The notes below the pieces were generated by a model that saw only the letters and a list, made by a program, of their open reading frames with translations, was not told the DNA's origin and searched no databases. Position numbers and translations under genes: made by a program. Below are positions 15,183 through 22,444 of a stretch of 29,918 nt of DNA, piece after piece (positions within the stretch are counted from its first letter, which is position 1; each line of letters begins with the position of its first letter). The stretch is from CAZIHO01 sp964538875. GTDB lineage: Bacteria; Pseudomonadota; Gammaproteobacteria; Chromatiales; Chromatiaceae. The stretch is from the NCBI GenBank assembly GCA_964538875.1, contig CAZIHO010000031.1, positions 1 through 29,918 of the forward strand, given 5' to 3'.

Positions 15183-15822
15183 ACGATCCTTGCTGCCGGC
15201 CGCCACCACCCTGGGCGCCTTCGCGCTGGTGGGGGTGGGCCTGGTGTCCGCGACCTTCGAGGCCACCCGGGACCGCATCGCCGAAAACGAGCGCCTATCC
15301 CTGCTGCGCAAGCTGCAAGTGGTGGTGCCGGCGGCCCTGACCGACAACGATCTGGCTGGAGACCGGCTCCAGGTCCAACGCCCCGACCTGTTGGGTGCCG
15401 CGTCCACCACCATCTATCGGGGCCGCAAGGACGGCAAACCGGCGGCGCTGGTGGTCGCCAGCACCGTGCCCAATGGTTACGCGGCGCCTATTCAATTGTT
15501 GGTGGGCGTGCGTGCCGACGGGGTGCTGACCGGGGTGCGGGTGGTGGCCCATAAAGAAACCCCGGGTCTAGGCGACAAGATCGAGGAGGAAAAGTCGGAT
15601 TGGATTCTGGGCTTCTCCGGCAAATCCCTGGGTGATCCCCCGCTGGACAAGTGGGGCGTCAAGCGGGACGGCGGCCTGTTCGACCAATTCGCCGGTGCTA
15701 CCGTCACCCCCCGGGCCATCGTCGCGACCCTCAAGAACACGCTGATATTCGTGCGGGACCAGGGCGCCGCCCTCTATGAACCGGCGCCTCAGTCAAGCCA
15801 GGTGGCCGGAGGATCATCTTAA
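15175..15822 (+). CDS. rnfG: Rnf complex periplasmic flavoprotein subunit RnfG
   Basis: 215 residues from GTG 15175. One N-terminal membrane helix (about 8-27) anchors an extracytoplasmic FMN-binding domain with GYAAPIQLLVGV, HKETPGLGDKIE and the flavin attachment motif FDQFAGATVTPRA, in which Thr176 should carry FMN through a phosphoester bond added by ApbE. The apbE gene is not in the window. GTG is chosen because GGGAGG at 15162-15167 lies 7 bases ahead and the protein then starts at the family's usual place; ATG 15148 would add nine residues inside rnfD. It overlaps rnfD by 8 bases and rnfE by 1. Confidence 0.95.
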   Translation: MTERSLLPAATTLGAFALVGVGLVSATFEATRDRIAENERLSLLRKLQVVVPAALTDNDLAGDRLQVQRPDLLGAASTTIYRGRKDGKPAALVVASTVPNGYAAPIQLLVGVRADGVLTGVRVVAHKETPGLGDKIEEEKSDWILGFSGKSLGDPPLDKWGVKRDGGLFDQFAGATVTPRAIVATLKNTLIFVRDQGAALYEPAPQSSQVAGGSS

Positions 15823-16514
15823 TGGACGGGCAAAAAACCTATCCCCAACTGATCGCGGACGGACTTTGGCACAACAACCAATCCCTGGTCGCGCTGCTTG
15901 GCCTGTGCCCCCTGCTGGCGGTCACCAGTAACGCGGTCAACGGTCTCGGGCTGGGACTAGCCACCACCCTAGTGCTGACCGGTTCCAATGTCACCGTGTC
16001 CTTGATCCGGCGGTTGGTGCGTCAGGAAGTGCGGTTGCCAGTGTATGTGCTGGTCATCGCCTCCTTTGTCACCATCGTGGATTTAGGCATGCAAGCCTAT
16101 TTTTATGAACTATACCGGGTATTGGGAATATTTATTCCTTTGATCGTCGTCAATTGCGTCATCATCGGCCGGGCGGAGGCGTTCGCGTCCAAAAACGGTC
16201 TGGCCCGCTCCCTGGTGGACGGCTTGGCCATGGGGCTGGGTTCCACCCTGGTGCTCATGACCCTGGGCGGATTGCGGGAACTGGTCGGGCAGGGCACCCT
16301 GTTCTCCCAGGCCGGCAATTTGCTTGGCGTGGGCGCCAAGGCCCTGACCCTGTCCCTGGGCCCTGACTTTCATGGTGCCCTGGTCGCCATCCTCCCCCCA
16401 GGCGCCTTTATCGGCCTGGGCCTGCTCATCGCCCTGCGCAACCTGATCGTCAAACGCGCCGCCCAGCGCCGGGCGGTTGCCCCGGTAGTGGCGGAGCGGG
16501 TTCCGGCTGGCTAG
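15822..16514 (+). CDS. rnfE: Rnf complex membrane subunit RnfE
   Basis: 230 residues, six predicted membrane helices, paralogous to RnfA in inverted topology. Family sequences are WHNNQSLVALLGLCPLLAVT and PLIVVNCVIIGRAEAFASKN; the cysteines of GLCPLL (Cys28) and VNCVIIG are the other half of the intramembrane iron-sulfur site known from Nqr/Rnf structures. The ATG overlaps the rnfG stop by one base, with GGAGGA about 10 bases upstream, so coupling is tight. It closes the order A-B-C-D-G-E. The nth gene that follows rnfE in many enterobacteria is not here; a 529-base non-coding region follows, and no clear terminator was found. Confidence 0.96.
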   Translation: MDGQKTYPQLIADGLWHNNQSLVALLGLCPLLAVTSNAVNGLGLGLATTLVLTGSNVTVSLIRRLVRQEVRLPVYVLVIASFVTIVDLGMQAYFYELYRVLGIFIPLIVVNCVIIGRAEAFASKNGLARSLVDGLAMGLGSTLVLMTLGGLRELVGQGTLFSQAGNLLGVGAKALTLSLGPDFHGALVAILPPGAFIGLGLLIALRNLIVKRAAQRRAVAPVVAERVPAG

Positions 16515-17043
16515 GGGATGAACCGCCACCATAACCCCTGCATTCCATGGGGTGCTGTAAGCCTGGATCATCCGTGAAAGTTCTTCTTAAATAAAATATT
16601 CAGAATAAAGTAATAGGTTCTGATAATTCGGGTCAGACCTTCCGCTTCCTTGGAACAGGCCATGTTCCACGACCAGAACTCCAAGAACCTGATCCTTGAC
16701 TATCCGTACGCGGCCCTGGCCTTTTTCGCTGCCGCCGAAGCGATGGACCTGACTGAAGCCCGCATTCGTTCAGCCTGGCAGCCCGGCTGGGTAATGGGGA
16801 GACAATTGAGGCCTGCGTCGGCAGGTTTTCGGCCAGCTGGATCAACTGGGGGCAGCTCACGGAGCAGGGCTTCATGGGGGGATCAGCGGCCGGGCGCGCA
16901 GGCCCCGGTTTGTCGGCGGCCAGGTGTGGTGGCAACCCAGGGTCGGTTGGGCTGGCTACAAGGTGAGCTGTCCGGTCGTTCCCTCGCCCTGTTCTGAACT
17001 TGGGTTTTCGCGCTCGACCCAGGGCAAAGGGAGCAAACTTAGG
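16515..17043. other. intergenic region with AT-rich patch and gene remnant
   Basis: An AT-rich segment (about 16573-16628) stands out sharply from the GC-rich surroundings and runs into the broken gene at 16650-16766. The rest, up to the end of psiE at 17044, shows no supported gene on either strand. Confidence 0.6.
16650..16766 (+). pseudogene. N-terminal remnant of an Rpn/PD-(D/E)XK-type nuclease-like gene
   Basis: Residues encoded by 16662-16766 read FHDQNSKNLILDYPYAALAFF and continue AAAEAMDLTEARI. This strongly resembles the first 35 residues of Rpn-like transposase/nuclease-family proteins, where HD.xFKNLILDYPRQALAFFA.AEA is typical (from memory). After ARI the frame continues as unrelated Arg/Gly/Pro-rich sequence, with nothing of the following several hundred residues expected. 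The gene is therefore taken as a decayed fragment left by deletion. No good ribosome binding site precedes it. Confidence 0.6.
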
Positions 17044-17442
17044 TTAGTCATTGTCCCCATACGGAAAACGGACATGGCCGTAGCGGATCACCAGCACCGC
17101 CAACGCCAGCACCAGAATCCCCGCCGCCACTCCCAGCAGGCGCCATTGGTCCATGTTTTTCATGTCTAGCACCATATAGCGGGCCAAGGCGACGATGGCA
17201 ATATAGATGGGAAACCGCACCGGTAGTTTGCCGGATTCAAAGAACAGGCCCACCATGGCGAGGATTTCCAGGTACAGGAACATGAGCAGCAGATCCGCCA
17301 GGGTAACCGCCTGGGCATGGATCATGACCCCGATTTCGCCGACTCCAGCGATGAGGGTGGCGACGGTGATGATCGCTAACCCTATCTGTTCTAGCAGTCG
17401 AATCGATTTCAGTGCGAACCGGGATACGGCATCATGCTGCAT
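17044..17442 (-). CDS. psiE: PsiE family membrane protein
   Basis: 132 residues with four predicted membrane helices. The family centre is clear: LLLMFLYLEILAMVGLFFES followed by LPVRFPIYIAIVALARYMVLD, matching the E. coli pattern of YFLYFEFIALI and LRYFVYIGITAIVRLIIVD. PsiE is an inner-membrane protein named for induction on phosphate starvation; its molecular role is unknown. The start has AAGGACC about 8 bases upstream. No clear PHO box was found in the 178 bases before it, although TTGTCA occurs in that gap reading leftward, so phosphate control is not shown here. It is divergent from the small gene at 17621. Confidence 0.87.
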   Translation of the reverse strand: MQHDAVSRFALKSIRLLEQIGLAIITVATLIAGVGEIGVMIHAQAVTLADLLLMFLYLEILAMVGLFFESGKLPVRFPIYIAIVALARYMVLDMKNMDQWRLLGVAAGILVLALAVLVIRYGHVRFPYGDND

Positions 17443-17620
17443 CGTTAAGGTCCTTTCGATGGGATGATACGGGAAGCAAAAAGCCTTTTGGGACGCTTGG
17501 GATTAGTGCCCAAATGGGGTGACAACGTCAAGGGGAATGCTAAGAATTCTTGACCCGCGTCGGGCTTGGCGACTCCGGGCGTTTGCCAACGCCTGAACCG
17601 GTGTTTTAAGGAGGAAAATC

Positions 17621-18034
17621 ATGGGCTACCAGAGAGAATCCTTTCAGCGGGGTCCGGAACTGGAACGCCGGCCGTCGGCCTTGCCGGCGACGGCCTATAA
17701 CCTGAGCCGCTTGTTGCTGGCGGACAGCCCCAGCGGGTGTTTGTTCGTGCCGATCCGCTCCATGCAATTCCAGGCGGTGCTGGACCGGGAGGAAATCATT
17801 TTCGTGGATAGTCAGTTCCGGCGCTGGGTGGTGCTGGCATGGCGGGAGTTTCAGCCCAGCGAACGGGCGTCCCTGGATCAGCCGGTGCCCTATCAGGCGG
17901 TGTTCCACCGGCCAGACGGCGCCCTGATCCAACGTCGCTTGCAGGTGGAGTTGTTCCCGGCGCTGCGCCGGTTGGCGGAGCGCCGGGAACTGGTAGGAAC
18001 TGGCCGGGTGTTGCCCTTCCGGCGCCCCGGCTGA
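17621..18034 (+). CDS. hypothetical protein, 137 residues
   Basis: A strong ribosome binding site AAGGAGG (17608-17614) lies 6 bases before ATG 17621, which supports this as a real gene. The product is soluble, without signal peptide or membrane helix. Residues 24-115 look like a compact alpha/beta fold (FVPIRSMQFQAVLDREEIIF, then RRWVVLAWREF, then YQAVFHRPDGALIQRRLQVE); the C-terminus is Arg-rich. I recognise no family. A perfect 6-bp hairpin (17578-17583 / 17588-17593) lies 14 bases ahead of the ribosome binding site and could affect the message leader. The gene converges with the metallo-hydrolase gene with only 9 bases between the stops. Confidence 0.78.
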   Translation: MGYQRESFQRGPELERRPSALPATAYNLSRLLLADSPSGCLFVPIRSMQFQAVLDREEIIFVDSQFRRWVVLAWREFQPSERASLDQPVPYQAVFHRPDGALIQRRLQVELFPALRRLAERRELVGTGRVLPFRRPG

Positions 18035-18043
18035 CCGGCCCAA

Positions 18044-19012
18044 TCAATGGGCGACGGACTTGGCGCGCCGTTGTAGCCAGACTTCCAGCCCCTGGGCATT
18101 GAGTTCCGTATCCACTGCCAACACCCGGCGGATTTCCGGGTCCGGCAGGGTGCAGCCATGGGCGCGGACTTCCTCCAGGAACAGGGCTGCCACCGCTCCG
18201 CGCAGCCGCTCGGGACGCTCCGGGTCCGGCGCGGATTCCTCGGCCAGGGCCAGGTCAGCGAGACCCTGGATGCTTGCCCGCAGACCATCCACCAAGCGTT
18301 CCGGTGCCTCCAGGCGTCCGAAGTGGGTGAGATAGACTGCCCTGGGTTGACGGCTCATGAGCCGGTCCAGGGTGGTTTGCCAGGCGTCCGGGTCGAAGGC
18401 CACTGGCGTGGTAGGAGCGAACAGGAAGGGTCCCTGATCCGTGTCCAACTCCCGGTAGGAAATGCCGAAGGTATCGCCGGTGAACAGGCCCTGGGACTGG
18501 GAATCGAAAATACAGCAGTGGTGATTGGCGTGGCCAGGGCTGTCCAGCACCGTCAGCAGCCGCTCGCCCAGGGGAAATGATTGGCCGTCGGCGGCGGCGA
18601 TCACCCGTTCCGCGGCGACCGGCAGCAACTCCCCGAAATCCCGGGCGAACGCCTCGGCCCCGTACACGGCCAGGGCACCGGCGGTGAGGCGAGCCGGGTC
18701 GATCAGGTGTGGCACGCCCTTGGGGTGGGTCACCAGGCGGGCATTGGGGCAGGCTGCCATGAGGGCGCCGGAACCACCGGCGTGATCCAGATGCACATGG
18801 GTGGGCATCACATAGTCCATCTGGGCGGGACTGAAGCCCAGCCGGTCCAGCAACTCCAGCAGGTCCGGTACGCCGGGGCTGGTGCCGGTGTCTACCAGCG
18901 CCAGGCGTCCCTGGGATTCGATCAGATAGCAGGCGACCATGCCGTGGCGGTACAGTCGGGTGTCGATGCAATAAATGCCGTCGCCCAGTTCTTGGTAATG
19001 GGGGGTGGTCAT
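18044..19012 (-). CDS. metallo-beta-lactamase-fold hydrolase
   Basis: 322 residues. The di-metal site is complete: THVHLDHAGG (His72, His74, Asp76, His77), DSPGHANHH (His161), FTGDTFG (Asp180) and YLTHFG (His230). The N-terminal half is the MBL fold; residues after about 240 form a charged helical extension. Members act on thioesters, lactones, cyclic phosphates or RNA, and the substrate cannot be chosen from the motif alone. The short form of the site (HxHxDH without extra insertions) and the C-terminal helices are most like glyoxalase-II-like or lactonase-like general MBL hydrolases. It has no signal peptide. The gene follows the ABC permease on the same strand but is separated by 127 bases containing the structured repeat, so cotranscription is doubtful. 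Confidence 0.88.
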   Translation of the reverse strand: MTTPHYQELGDGIYCIDTRLYRHGMVACYLIESQGRLALVDTGTSPGVPDLLELLDRLGFSPAQMDYVMPTHVHLDHAGGSGALMAACPNARLVTHPKGVPHLIDPARLTAGALAVYGAEAFARDFGELLPVAAERVIAAADGQSFPLGERLLTVLDSPGHANHHCCIFDSQSQGLFTGDTFGISYRELDTDQGPFLFAPTTPVAFDPDAWQTTLDRLMSRQPRAVYLTHFGRLEAPERLVDGLRASIQGLADLALAEESAPDPERPERLRGAVAALFLEEVRAHGCTLPDPEIRRVLAVDTELNAQGLEVWLQRRAKSVAH

Positions 19013-19061
19013 AGGGGCTGCTCCCTTGGTGGTGTCGTGAGGATCCCTGCCGTTATCCGGC

Positions 19062-19140
19062 CCAGGGTCCTAAGGGGACCCTGGAAAATGGCGGGGTATC
19101 CCTAACCCGCACAGGCACTTTGAATGGTTCAAGGTGCCCT
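19062..19140. repeat. copy 2 of the dispersed hairpin repeat
   Basis: Three hairpins in a row: 19062-19070 / 19076-19084 (9 bp perfect), 19091-19098 / 19103-19110 (one mismatch) and 19114-19124 / 19128-19138 (11 bp with one G.T pair, 3-base loop). Bases 19084-19140 align without gaps to 619-675, with 51 of 57 identical by hand count. The last base is also the final base of the TAA stop codon of the leftward permease gene, so the repeat abuts that operon's 3' end and may act as its transcript terminus. Confidence 0.85.
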
Positions 19141-20339
19141 TAATCCTCCCGCAACGAGGCGACCGGGTCCAGGCGGGAGGCCCGGTACGCGGGAATCACG
19201 CCGGCCACCAGGCCTACGGCGGCGGATAGCGCCAGGGCCAGCAGGGCGTAGCGCCAACTGGGGTGGGTCGGCAGGGCCGGGACCAGGGCGCCGAGCAGCC
19301 AGGCGCCGCCGGCCCCCACCACCAGTCCCGCCAGTCCGCCGAGGCTGGACAGCAATACCGCTTCGCCCATGAACAGGCCCAGCACCAGCCGGCGCGGCGT
19401 GCCCAGGGCGCGCAGCAGGCCGATTTCGGCGCGCCGTTCGGTGACGGCGATGGTCATGATGGTGAGAATGCCCACGCCGCCCACCAGCAGAGAAATGCCC
19501 CCCAGGGCGCCCACCGCCAGGGTGAGGATTTCCAGGATGGAGCCCAGCACGTCCAGCATCTGGTCCTGGGTGGTGATGGTGAAGTCCTCGCTGCCGTGGC
19601 GGGCCACTAGGTAACGGCGCGCCTGCTCCGCCACCTGGGCGCTGTCCAGGTCCGGCCGGTGCAGCAGATCGATTTCCATCAGGCTGTTCTTGTTGAACAG
19701 GGCCATGGCCCGGGCCACCGGGACGAATAGGGTGTCGTCCAGGTCGAAGCCCAGGAATTGGCCCTTGGGCGCCATGACGCCCAGAATCCGGTAACTCTCG
19801 CCACCGACCCGTACCCGCTGGCCCAGGGGCGACTCGTTGCCGAACAGTTCCTTGGCCAATTTATTGCCCAGCACTGCGAATGCCCGGGCGGTGCGCGCCT
19901 CTTCCTCCGGTAAAAAACGGCCGAGGGCCACCTGCATACGCCACACCTCGGGCACCTTGGCTCCCACGCCGAGCACCAGGGCGCGCCGGGAGCGTTCCCC
20001 CAGTTCCACCGCCGCGTTGCCTTGCAATATCGGCACCACCGCCAGCATGTGGGGTTGGCGCGCCAGGCCTTCCGCATCCTCCAGGCTCAGGGGGCGCACG
20101 TTGCTGATGATGGCGCCGGACAGCCCGTGGGTGGTGGACTTGCCGGGGGCGATGCCGATCAGGTGGGTGCCGAATTGGGTGAACTCCCCCAAAACGAACA
20201 GTTGTAAGCCGGTGCCAATGGCGGTGAGCAGGACCACGGCGGCGATGCCGACCGCGATGCCCAGGGCGGTCAGTAGGCTGCGCAGCCGATGGGCAGCCAG
20301 GGTGCCGAGGGTGTAGCGCAGCCAGTCGGCGATCAGCAT
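19140..20339 (-). CDS. ABC transporter permease, MacB/FtsX type (second of pair)
   Basis: 399 residues. The topology is that of MacB-like permeases: one N-terminal membrane helix (about 18-43, LRSLLTALGIAVGIAAVVLLTA), a periplasmic domain of about 230 residues with conserved FTQFGTHLIGIAPGK and GRFLPEEEARTARAFAVLG, then three helices near the C-terminus, ending YRASRLDPVASLRED. This class uses ATP on the cytoplasmic side to drive a periplasmic mechanotransmission motion. It starts one base after the upstream permease ends and is a clear paralogue of it (shared FTQ.GTHL, the GRFLP core and the RREIGLLRALG-like loop). The two probably form a heterodimer served by the one ATPase. Confidence 0.9.
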   Translation of the reverse strand: MLIADWLRYTLGTLAAHRLRSLLTALGIAVGIAAVVLLTAIGTGLQLFVLGEFTQFGTHLIGIAPGKSTTHGLSGAIISNVRPLSLEDAEGLARQPHMLAVVPILQGNAAVELGERSRRALVLGVGAKVPEVWRMQVALGRFLPEEEARTARAFAVLGNKLAKELFGNESPLGQRVRVGGESYRILGVMAPKGQFLGFDLDDTLFVPVARAMALFNKNSLMEIDLLHRPDLDSAQVAEQARRYLVARHGSEDFTITTQDQMLDVLGSILEILTLAVGALGGISLLVGGVGILTIMTIAVTERRAEIGLLRALGTPRRLVLGLFMGEAVLLSSLGGLAGLVVGAGGAWLLGALVPALPTHPSWRYALLALALSAAVGLVAGVIPAYRASRLDPVASLRED

Positions 20340-20340
20340 G

Positions 20341-21543
20341 TCAGCGCCCTGCCAGTGCCCGCACCGGGTCCAGGCGCGCCGCGCGCCGGGCCGGCAATAG
20401 CCCGAACAACAGGCCGGTTCCCAGGGCCACGCTCACCGCCGCGATGGGTGCCCAGGTGGGGGGCGCCACCGGGAAGGTGGGAAAAATGCGTCCCAGCAGC
20501 CAGACGCCGAACGCGGACAGGGCTAACCCAGCCAGGGAGCCGATTCCGGACAGCAGCGCCGCCTCGGCCAAAAACAACCGCAGCACCTGGCCTTGGGGCG
20601 CGCCCAACGCCTTGAGCAGGCCAATTTCCCGGGTGCGCTGGCTCACCGAGACCAGCATCACGTTCATGATGAGCACCCCTGCTACCAGCAGGCTGATGGC
20701 GCCGATGCCCGCCACCGCGTAGGTCAGGGCACGCAGGATGCCGTCGAAGGTGGACAGGAGGGCATCCTGGGTGATGATGGTCACGTCGTCCTCGCCCTCG
20801 TGGCGGGCCTTGATGATCTTGAGCAAATCCCGCTTGGCGTCGTCCAGCAGGTCCGGGCCGCTGGCCTGGATCAGCACCCGGAACAGGGCCGGGCTATTGA
20901 ACAGGGCCTGGGCGGATGCCACCGGAATGATGGCCACGTCGTTCAAGTCGGTGCCCAGGGATTGGCCGCGCTGGGCGAGCACGCCGATCACCCGGAAGCG
21001 GCGGTCCGCCACCCGGATGCGGGCGCCCAAGGGATTGGTCTGGGCGAACAGTTCCTCGGCCAGCTTGGCGCCCAGCACTACCACGCCGCTTTCTTCGTCG
21101 TCGCCGGCTGGCAAGAAGCGTCCCTGAGCCATGCTCAGGCTGCGTACCGGCAGAAACTCGGCGGTGGTGCCCAGGATGGTTACTTCCCGGTTCAGGGCGC
21201 CGTGGGTCACCGGCGCCGATCCGGCGCTCAAGGGCGCAACCTTGGTCACGTAGCGGCTGCGGCGCAGGGCCAGGGCGTCGTCCAGGGTCAGGTCCCGGGG
21301 CGTGGAGCCGAGCAGGGGCGGTGGGCCGCCGGTGGTCTCGCTGCGGCCCGGCAGCAGAATCAGCAGATGGGTACCCAGCTGAGTAAACTGATCCACCACG
21401 TAGCGGCGGGCGCCCTCGCCCAGGGACGTGAGCAGCACCACCGCCGCCACGCCCATGGCCAACGCCAGCAGGGTCAGCCAGGCCCGGGTCGGGTAGCCCA
21501 CCAGGGCGCGCCAGCCGAAGGCGAGGGTGTCAGGTCCGCGCAT
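20341..21543 (-). CDS. ABC transporter permease, MacB/FtsX type (first of pair)
   Basis: 400 residues with the same layout as its downstream neighbour: helix at about 20-42, periplasmic domain containing FTQLGTHLLILLPGR and GRFLPAGDDEESGVVVLG, and three C-terminal helices with the loop SQRTREIGLLKALGAP that contacts the ATPase. There is no fused ATPase, unlike MacB itself. Its start codon lies inside the 3' end of the ATPase gene (14-base overlap), with GGAGGA about 8 bases upstream, so synthesis is coupled to the ATPase. Substrate is unknown; such transporters move peptides, lipoproteins, antibiotics or lipids between the inner membrane or periplasm and the outer membrane. Confidence 0.9.
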   Translation of the reverse strand: MRGPDTLAFGWRALVGYPTRAWLTLLALAMGVAAVVLLTSLGEGARRYVVDQFTQLGTHLLILLPGRSETTGGPPPLLGSTPRDLTLDDALALRRSRYVTKVAPLSAGSAPVTHGALNREVTILGTTAEFLPVRSLSMAQGRFLPAGDDEESGVVVLGAKLAEELFAQTNPLGARIRVADRRFRVIGVLAQRGQSLGTDLNDVAIIPVASAQALFNSPALFRVLIQASGPDLLDDAKRDLLKIIKARHEGEDDVTIITQDALLSTFDGILRALTYAVAGIGAISLLVAGVLIMNVMLVSVSQRTREIGLLKALGAPQGQVLRLFLAEAALLSGIGSLAGLALSAFGVWLLGRIFPTFPVAPPTWAPIAAVSVALGTGLLFGLLPARRAARLDPVRALAGR

Positions 21544-22213
21544 GGATGCGGTCCTCCACCACCGCGCCGTCCAACATCCGGATCAGGCGCCGGGCGCGCT
21601 GGGCGATTTCCGGGTCGTGGGTCACCACCACCAGGGTCTGGCCTGACGCATTGAGGGCTTCCAGGGTGTGAATGACTTCCCGGCCGGAAGCCTGATCCAG
21701 GTTGCCGGTGGGTTCGTCCGCCAGCAGCAAGCCGGGATGGGTAATGGTGGCGCGGGCGATGGCCACCCGCTGACGCTGGCCGCCGGACAGCTGATCTGGC
21801 CGGTGTCCGGCCCGGTCGGTCAGCCCCAGGGTAGCCAGGATGGCCGCCACCCGTTGTTCCCGTTCAGCCGGGGCGACGCCGGACAGAGTCAGGGGCAGGG
21901 CCACGTTATCGGCGGCGGACAGGCGCGGGATCAGGTGGAAGGACTGGAACACAAAGCCGATTTGCTCCCGTCGCAACCGGGCCCGGCCTTCTTCATCTAG
22001 ACCGGAGGTTTCCGTGCCGCCCAGCCGGTAGCTGCCCTGGTCCGGACGGTCTAGCAGTCCCAGGATATTGAGCAGCGTGGTCTTGCCGGACCCGGACGGA
22101 CCCATCACCGCAGCGTATTCGCCGGCCGGAATGTGCAGATCCAGGTCGTGCAGGGCATGCACTCGGCTGTCCCCGACCTGAAACACGCGGGCGATGCCCT
22201 GGAGGCGAATCAT
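21530..22213 (-). CDS. ABC transporter ATP-binding protein, MacB/LolD type
   Basis: 227 residues, all nucleotide-binding domain. Walker A is GPSGSGKTT (from Gly38), Q-loop FVFQSFHLIPRLSA (Gln90), signature LSGGQRQRVAIARA (142-155), Walker B LLLADEPTGNLD with Glu167, and switch His199. The FQSFHLIP and ADEPTGNLD sequences are typical of the LolD/MacB/FtsE group. It drives the two permeases that follow. The first gene of the three-gene unit, it starts with GGGAG a few bases upstream. The matching periplasmic adaptor is encoded on the same strand further upstream, across an opposite-strand gene. Confidence 0.94.
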   Translation of the reverse strand: MIRLQGIARVFQVGDSRVHALHDLDLHIPAGEYAAVMGPSGSGKTTLLNILGLLDRPDQGSYRLGGTETSGLDEEGRARLRREQIGFVFQSFHLIPRLSAADNVALPLTLSGVAPAEREQRVAAILATLGLTDRAGHRPDQLSGGQRQRVAIARATITHPGLLLADEPTGNLDQASGREVIHTLEALNASGQTLVVVTHDPEIAQRARRLIRMLDGAVVEDRIHART

Positions 22214-22444
22214 GGGTACTCCCGAAATAGCAGGGTCAAATCGTGGCCGTCGGCCTAACGCCGGACCCTAGATGGTAGCGCCTTTAGGGGCCACTCCCCG
22301 CATCGTCCCGGCCGCTGATGGGGCGGATCCGGTTCATCAGTTAGCCCAGGGATCGGCGTGGTCCGTTCGCATTTTGCGACCGTTGGGAGCACCTATACTT
22401 GGTGCGGCAACTTGCCCAACTGTCTGGGTGTGGGAGGTGAGAGG

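Noticed and set aside
17443..17620. PHO box upstream of psiE
   Set aside because: Only single TTGTCA-like elements were found, not two direct repeats at the 11-base period expected for PhoB binding.
20593..21654. 353-codon rightward open frame across a permease gene
   Set aside because: Antisense of the MacB-type permease; composition is Gln/Gly/His-rich, typical of a shadow frame.
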